Assembly (NCBI GenBank): GCA_009761415.1
Contig: QUOL01000016.1
Coordinates: 558,001 to 622,000 of the forward strand
DNA length: 64,000 bases
Reading direction: 5' to 3'
Source of the DNA: Sarcomyxa edulis
Lineage: Eukaryota > Basidiomycota > Agaricomycetes > Agaricales > Mycenaceae
The notes below the pieces were generated by a model. It saw only the letters and a list, made by a program, of their open reading frames with translations. It made no database searches and had not been told where the DNA came from. The position numbers were made by a program, and so were the translations under genes. This document shows, piece after piece, positions 57,218-64,000 of this stretch; position 1 is the first letter of the stretch, and the number at the start of each line of letters is the position of its first letter.

Positions 57218-57785
57218 CTACACGGTCCTGACCGCGTTCTGGGCGGATTTCTAGGGGTTTTCAAAGACGTGTCGTACGTAGATCGCGATCACGTGTGATG
57301 CCGTAAATCACAAATTGCAAAGGCTTTTCCCCTTGAAAGCAAACAATAACGTCAACCACAATAACTTGAACTCGGATAAGATTTTACCTTGTACCACTTA
57401 TAGATTCTCCTCCGAGGCCAGTGTACCTTCACGACCACAATTGTTCCATCTGGAACTAAGTATAACTCATACTGTCGTTCACAGGCTCTAGATCAGGCGT
57501 TCATCAGAAACCGCGCTCGTCCGGAGTACAAAGTCTTCGACGACAATAGTGTGCCTGCATGGACCTCATTGAAGTATATTTATACTCTTGAACACATCTC
57601 GCGCCCTGCTTGCTTTTCTCAGTCGGTGGTCTGTGCTAATTGTCACGACTTCCGGGCCTGATCGCAAGTCAGATCCTCCTGCTCGGCACCGTCAGACACC
57701 AATTGTCTCTCGGGGAGTCGACAGCGTATAAAACTATCCAGAACTACGACGGAGGCTTTCCAGTGTCTCCACTACCTAGCCTCTC
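57218..57785. other. Intergenic with candidate exon
   Basis: An open stretch on the + strand at about 57486-57660, preceded by TTCACAG, reads ALDQAFIRNRARPEYKVFDD and may be an exon of the unknown gene upstream, but the phase does not join without forcing. Otherwise it is the promoter of the carboxypeptidase gene, with a TATAAAA-like element at 57727-57733. Confidence 0.35.
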
Positions 57786-60700
57786 ATGCCCCTTTCACGT
57801 TTAACTGCCGTCGCTGCAGCCACCTTTGTCCTGAGTCAGGTTCACTCGGCAATATCTCAAGCACTACCGAGCAGTTTCCCCCATAATTATACAGGCATAC
57901 CTAGTAGTCCTATCAGCCCCGAATGGCAGTCGTGTACGTCATCTTTATTTTCCTGTCTTTTCAGATCCACTAACATGAACGGATCGCACAGATTTCGAAG
58001 TGACTGAACCATTACCCAATGTCACGTTTGATCTTGGTCGCAACTGGGCTGGAAACATCCCGGTAGGCCGACCAGACCATCCAAATAATACGTTGTTTTT
58101 CTGGGCATTTGAGACGCGCAATGGCTCTCTGACTGCTGCAGCTAACGAGAATGAGGACGAACCATGGGGGATCTGGTTAAATGGAGGGTATGCACTTTCC
58201 TTTCGACGAATTTATCCTGATAATGACTCTTCATCTCGCTAGTCCTGGATCCTCGAGTATGGTCGGCCTTCTCTTTGAGGTAATTCCCTGTTCGTTTGTT
58301 TCTGAATTGCCATAATTCACTTACCTTTTTGCTCACAGAACGGTCCTATACGTATTGAAAACGACTACGATGCGGGATCTAATGAATATAGTTGGGACAA
58401 ACTTGCGGATTACATTTGGATTGACCAGCCAGTGTTCGTCCTCATTCGAACTTTTTTTTGAATAACCTCTGCTCACTCTACTCGATATAGAGGCACAGGA
58501 TTCGCTACAGCTGATGCGGATGGCTACAGTGAGTTGTTGACATAGATCCTTGATTCTGTCTTGAGACTCACTGGCACATCCTCTTTCAGTCACTGATGAA
58601 GATCAAATGGGCCGCGATTTCGTGAGTTCTCAGCCATTCGTCCGCGCTGAACTAATCTTGGGACATAAAGCTCGGATTCTTGGAAAACTTGGTCAAAGTG
58701 TTCCCTAGCCTGGCAACTCGTCCACTGCACCTCACGGGAGAAAGTTATGCTGGCTATTATATTGTTCGTTTCTCTATATCTGCTTAATTTTCATTACCTC
58801 AATAACGGATTATATCATAGCCATACATCACGAAGGCCTACTTTGGCATGGAGAACCCTCCAGTCAAATTGGCCAAAATCGCAAGTATGTCACCAATCCA
58901 CTTATCCTCCTAGACTACTTCATCGATCACCTTGCTGATTATGACTCGATAGTTGGTGATGGTAGTATCGCATCAGGACAAGTGTTTGAGCTCCTTCCTG
59001 CAGTGAGCAGTCCACCACTGTCTGCGCTCGTCCATACTAATTTATTTATAAAACCTATATTAGCTCACAGTCATCGAAACATACCCTCAAATCATCGGAT
59101 ACGATCAAGAAGTTTACGAATATTTCAGACAACAGTACGCCCCAGTCTATGTCTTCTTTCAGAGTCTAAAATTTCATTATCGCCTTTTAGAAGTCACCTG
59201 TGTGGCTATGATATAAATCTCACATATCCTCAGATCGGCGGGCCAATACCAGGTCCAGCGCTGCAGCTGCCCACTGAGCGCGATGTGCCGTTCTTTATGA
59301 GCAGCGCCAAGAACAAGAATAGGCTGGCCCTTTCAAAACAAAATTTCATGTCTGAGCTCTCCTCCCGATACGCTGAGAAGGAGGCCATCGAAGGCGCTCG
59401 ATCGGTTGATAAACGATTCCGGCAGATCAGCCAGCGCCAGTGGAAAAGAGACTTGAGCGGAAGGGCGCAAGATGGGACAATTGACAGTTGGTATGGATGC
59501 TTGTTGCTAGATGAATTCCTGGATTATGCCCTCAATTTCACTTTCCCTTGGAGTAAGCATTATTCATTTATCTAGTCTTTCGGGTCAGGGTTCACTGACG
59601 TCTCATTCTTGTTCCTTCAATCATTAGCCCTCAATCAAAATGGATCCGAGTTTGGATTTGATGTATGTTCACGGTGGCTTGTTGATCTTTAGACCGGGAC
59701 TCCGAAGGCCGTTTTACTAATAAAAAACTTGTTGATTCAGGTATACGACGTTCCAGATGCGCTTTCGCCGGAAGCAAATATGGACGGTAGCGTTTTTCTA
59801 AATGGTGGGTTTCTCGACATATATATGGGCTTCATATTTTAAAAAGACCTCATGTCGATTTTCTCTCCAGATGATCGTACGCGTGCGGCTATACATGCTC
59901 CGACTAGCAAGGATTGGGTTGAGACGTTCGATTTTGTATTCGGTGATCTGGAAGAGGATCCTAGTGAGAATTTAACGCATTTCTGTCCGTGTGGCGTTCT
60001 TACTCATAAATATCATCAATTCCCAATTTAGGTCCCGAGTAAGTTGTTCTAGAAGTTGATTGCGTTGAACGAAAATGTCTTAGACCATTCTTACAGACCA
60101 ATGATATTCCTCACGGAGATGGCCACCAACGCATCGGAACACGGATTATCAGTCATTCTATATTCTGGAAACGACGATACTCTTATTGAGCACCGTGGCA
60201 CAGAAGGTATGCCAAAGTCTCTGTCACACGACCGTTCCTTTACTGATTTGGATTGGTGTAGTCACTATACAAGTAAGTCTTGACTCTGCAGCTTCGAACT
60301 TCTCGTGTTGACCCTATCTGCGGTCAGAACACGACCTTCGGTGGTATCCAGGGTTTCACTCGTAAGCCTGCGACACCATGGACAGATGACGAAGGCAACT
60401 TTGCCGGAATAGTCCACCAGGAAAGAAATTGGACATACGTCCTCTTTAAAGGGGCTGGGCATTTGATACCTATTCAAAAACCACTTTCGGTGAGCCACCA
60501 CGGCATCAAAGGCCGATGCAAAAAACGAAGGCTGATTTTTTTGTTCTTGTACAGGCATTTACGTTCCTCCGCGAGTTCGTCTTGGGAAAAAACGATACCG
60601 GTCTAGTGACGAATACGCCCGCAGGGGAAGTATCTGTCATAGGTGGAGAAGACCCTGTCCTCGCTGAGGATGTCATGCCCGGACAAGATGAAATCTACTA

Positions 60701-60908
60701 CGGCTCTGGAAGCACGCAGTCGACCTACGTCTTCCCGACCGCGACTCGGGAGGCCTGGAGTAGTTTCATTCGAACGGCCACTGCGACGGGTGTGGTAGAT
60801 TTGGCTAGTCCTACCGCGACAGCAAATGCAGCTTATGATGGGACCAGATCATACATGTCCTTGGGGACATCCGCACTTGCAGGTCTTGTGTTCTTCTTCG
60901 TTTGGTAG
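57786..60908 (+). CDS. Serine carboxypeptidase (S10), secreted, GPI-like tail
   Basis: Gene with a dozen or more short introns; ATG 57786, TAG 60906-60908. The N-terminus is a signal peptide (MPLSRLTAVAAATFVLSQVH...ISQA). Family S10 features: GNIPVGRPDHPNNTLFFWAF, WGIWLNGGPGSSSMVGLLFE, NGPIRIENDYDAGSNEYSWD, DYIWIDQPVGTGFATADADG, HLTGESYAGYYIPYITKAYF with the catalytic Ser (GESYAG), IGDGSIASG, VILYSGNDDTL with the Asp region, and LFKGAGHLIPIQKPLSAFTF with the catalytic His. Several N-glycosylation sites are present. The C-terminus has a Ser/Thr-rich stem and a hydrophobic end (LGTSALAGLVFFFVW) after a small-residue stretch, suggesting a GPI anchor. These enzymes trim C-terminal residues from extracellular or vacuolar peptides. 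It is longer than CPY owing to the stem. Confidence 0.9.
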
Positions 60909-61420
60909 TGAGACATTATTATGTTAGATACGTGAAGCATTGAGACTGTAGTTTTTTGTAGTTTGCACCTCTAGGGACGAGTATATAATGCTAATGACAT
61001 GTTAATGACATGCTAACGATTGACTCTGAGATCGATCCATACATGCAATATTATACGTCTACATTCATTCAGTACTGAAACGAATTTCAAGGTCTCTATT
61101 CCAGTGTTTAATCTGTAATCGAGGAAAGCGAGATAGTAGTATATGAGCTTCTTCTAAGGATTCACCGACTCTACGGTGTCTAGACAGGGGGAAAATAGCA
61201 AAACAGTGACAGCATAACGACGAAAGACTGCAGAGAACAAGCTCAAAAGCGTAAAACAAGTAGATAATGAGATAAACTGCACAAATCAAACCAAAACGGA
61301 TGGTTCGTAGGATATGTGCGAAATGTACGGTGGGGATGTACAGAAGACTCAGCTGATAAGAGAAGTTGTATTCAGTATGAGCGCCAGACTGGAGGACACG
61401 CGCTTATAATGGAATTCGAC
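60909..61420. other. Intergenic between convergent genes
   Basis: 3' flanks of the carboxypeptidase gene (+) and the serine dehydratase gene (-). Near 60990-61015 a TTAATGACATG/CTAATGACATG repeat occurs. No gene. Confidence 0.55.
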
Positions 61421-64000
61421 TTACCAAGCGGGCACTGTCAATGGAATCTTCACCGTCGTCTGTGTTGTATTTGGGCGATGTCAAGAAAGAAAGTCAGATC
61501 GAGTCACGATACGATGAAAGGAAAGTAAGCTCATACAGCAAGGCCCTAAATCGGATCATGGATAGTGATTAATTTTGTTGAGCTAGAGAGGGTAAAAGGG
61601 AACGCACCGAAAGACTCGTCTCCTTATACTTTACGCTCATATCAGCGGCGGTGAGCCGCATGGCTTCGATGGCTTCATCTAATGTGACGCTGTAGACCCC
61701 ATCACTGGCCAGGGAGAGTTGGGCAGCTGTGACCGCTTTGACAGCTTGGGTGCGTGAAGGAAAAGGGAAAGTAAAAAGTTAGAAAAGGGGTCTTTTCTGG
61801 AACAAGATGGAAAGGGAAAAGGGAAGGGGATTTACCACCAAGGCTGTTACGTTCCTGGGATTATAATTTGGAAGGGGGGGAGAGAGCGGAGGTTAGATCA
61901 ATCAATCGAGTGTAGATGCAGGAGGCAATCGGGGGGTATGATGATGCCTACTATGCAGGGGACTTGAACCAGACCATCGATAGGGTCGCATGTTAGGCCT
62001 AAGTTGTGTTCTAGATGTGAATTGAGTTGACAGTTCGCAGTTGGGGATATGTAAGAGTAGAGTTTTCGTTACCTATTCCGATCTCTGCTGCCTGGCCATT
62101 TCGTAGCGGTCAATATGACGGAGACCTGATCTAGTACGAATGGAAGCTCACTTGCAATACCGTCTCTGGCGAAGCTAGACCAAGGTATTCCATAACATGC
62201 GTTAGAGACGTTCTATTAGCCACAGGAACAAAGTAGACCAGTGATTTTTCACTTACCACCCATACAAGCCGCGAATCCTGCGCTAGCCATCGAACAAGCG
62301 ACTGTTTGATCCACCAGTAAGTACGTACACGGGAGAAAACAATATATGGGAGAGAAAATGATGTACCTCCGACTTCGGCTTGACAGCCACCCTCTGCAGC
62401 GGAAATAGTCGAGCCTCGTTTGAAGAGCATTCCAATAGCCTGAACGGAGAGACCGTCAATGTCAACCGTACTGAGACCAGAAATGTTAATTAACCTACAG
62501 AAGCAGTCAATAAAAACGTCGTAACGCTCTTCTCTGGGTCGTCGCTGACGAACTATATACACATAAGAATCAAAGAGACAAGCAAGAAAGTAGACAAAAG
62601 ATTGACAGACCTCTATAATGTATTTAAGTACAGCAGGAATGACACCAGCTGCTCCGTTCGTAGGAGAAGTGACGATTCGACCGCCAGCTGCGTTGACTTC
62701 GTTGACAGCTATAGCGTAGCAGGAAAGGAAGTCCATGGCTGGGATGACGGTTCTTCTCTGTAAGCATCACAGTGAGTATCTCAAGAAGCTCACTACAGAT
62801 GCAGAGAATCAAAAAAAGGGTGAACGCACAGGAGGCATAGGTAACATAGGATGATCGAACGATCCAACCACTCTGGTGGGACGCGTAGCAGAACCCGGAA
62901 CTCTTGCGTGACCTTTTGTTTTGCCACTCGCGGATTCAGAAGCGTCTCTGATATGATTCAGTTCAGCGTCAGTGTCACGGTTATTGTTGTGCTGTTGTCC
63001 TGGCGATGATGAGCTCGGCGGCGCTGGGATAGCTTCTGCTCCAGCGGGTCTCCATCCAATTTGGGGGATGGTGGATGGTGATGAGATACCTGGGTAGAAC
63101 CTGTCGATGGTACACGCTCATTAGCAACACGGTTTGAGTACATCGATCAGGCACTCACCCTCTCATCAACCTACGATAAAGCATGGGCGCACGCCTGCGT
63201 AGCTGGAGTCGGCCTGGAAGGGTTGTTTCCGCGGTGGATACGCCTGTGCGGATACAGTCATCCATGACGCGCCAGATGTTCATTAGCTATCGATAATATA
63301 ATTGTTAGAGGGATTGGGAGTCGGGTAGGTAGGTAGTTATACTACCTTAGTATGTATATCCTCATCCGTCAGGCCGAAGTATAATTCGTTGTCGTATACA
63401 ATTTGTGCGATGGTCATCTAATCAATGGTGTTGGTAATAGTTTAATGAAGTAATTATGGGGAAGATACATACATTGTGTTTTTTGGTCAATGCCAACAAA
63501 CTGTTTCCAGACTCGAATGGGTATGGTGGGTGTTCAGGTGTTTGTTCGTTCTCCAGTGGCGCAGTTGTTGAGTCTGCGTCGTTAGTCTCGCTGTCTTCCC
63601 CCAACTCCGCGGTAGGTTTATCCGACGGCTCAGCAAGGGAGTGCATCTGATGCAGCCGAGCTCCGTGTACGTCATGTTTATTGATGCCTTTATAGAACAA
63701 GTTTTCGTCGACTTTAGTCTTTTCGTTCACTACGAAACCGCCTCCGACACTATGGGACGAGGTGTAGGCAGCAATAAGTAACAGGTGAGGGTGAGGACGA
63801 ACCTAAAATATTCATTGGTAGCTAAAAGGTCACCTTCGGCGCCGAATGCTGAGAAACGCATGCCATTTGGGTGGGTCTTAAGAATTTGGTCGTATCTCCA
63901 CAGCATATCTCTGTAGCATCATCGTGAATATAACAAAGAGAGAGAAGAAACTAGAGGATTCACCTATCCATATCCCAATTGATCCTGTGATGGCCGCCAA
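61421..64000 (-). CDS. L-serine dehydratase, iron-sulfur type (cut by window edge)
   Basis: Multi-exon gene on the minus strand; the N-terminus lies beyond 64000 and the stop (TAA) is at 61421. The beta-like domain is seen as [48 protein letters not shown] low-complexity Ser/Thr/Pro insert follows, then [40 protein letters not shown], and the alpha domain with [100 protein letters not shown] and, at the end, [12 protein letters not shown]. The Cys residues in GGCQAEVG, in the CDPIDG block and in VPCIERN suit the 4Fe-4S site. It deaminates serine to pyruvate and ammonia in the cytosol. The usual last residue Cys (VPAC in bacterial enzymes) is Trp here. Confidence 0.88.

Overview
The window is nuclear DNA of a filamentous basidiomycete, probably an agaricomycete. 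Genes are dense on both strands and most are cut by many short introns of roughly 50-60 bases with GTATGT/GTAAGT-type donors and CAG/TAG acceptors. The gene content fits: a 7TM-like protein with a DUF6533 domain, a velvet regulator, a single-chain fungal sulfite reductase beta subunit, a CYSTM-type protein and a DASH subunit. No tRNA, rRNA, CRISPR array or intact transposon was recognised. Both ends cut through genes: an Arp9-like actin-related protein on the left and an iron-sulfur L-serine dehydratase on the right.

Layout. 1-8.3 kb (+): Arp9 C-terminus, a membrane-anchored protein with a deaminase-like zinc motif, an F-box protein and a secreted amidase. 8.5-20 kb: two alanine/serine-glyoxylate aminotransferase paralogs pointing towards each other on opposite strands, with MET5-type sulfite reductase and a phosphatase-like protein between them. 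The first paralog has a mitochondrial-type leader; the second lacks it and ends in -HKL, a PTS1-like tail. 20.5-30 kb (-): cytoplasmic dynein intermediate chain, a decayed copy of a MYND-finger gene next to its intact relative, and an acidic AT-hook protein. 31-43.8 kb: a small Pro/Gln-rich protein, a membrane protein with five copies of an [Y]-[KT]-G-x-x-F-[VT]-P repeat, a Thp3/LENG8-type SAC3-domain protein, cytochrome c1, a CYSTM protein, a velvet factor, TIM23 and, divergently, a mitochondrial TPR protein. 44-57 kb: a P-loop kinase-like protein, a PX/BAR sorting nexin (Snx41/Atg20 type), BFR2/AATF, the DUF6533 protein, a small unknown, SEN2, a DASH Hsk3-like protein and a larger unknown. 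57.8-64 kb: an S10 serine carboxypeptidase with a GPI-like tail and the serine dehydratase.

Most of this is ordinary housekeeping content (mitochondrial import and respiration, tRNA splicing, ribosome biogenesis, kinetochore, mRNA processing, amino-acid and sulfur metabolism) with no single functional cluster. The less ordinary signals are the membrane-anchored deaminase-like protein, the five-fold repeat protein, the differently targeted aminotransferase pair, a dispersed non-coding repeat found three times (about 5.8, 17.8 and 52.4 kb), a perfect 19-bp palindrome upstream of the velvet gene, and the MYND duplicate. Coordinates for multi-exon genes run from start codon to stop codon and include introns; exon joins were read by eye.
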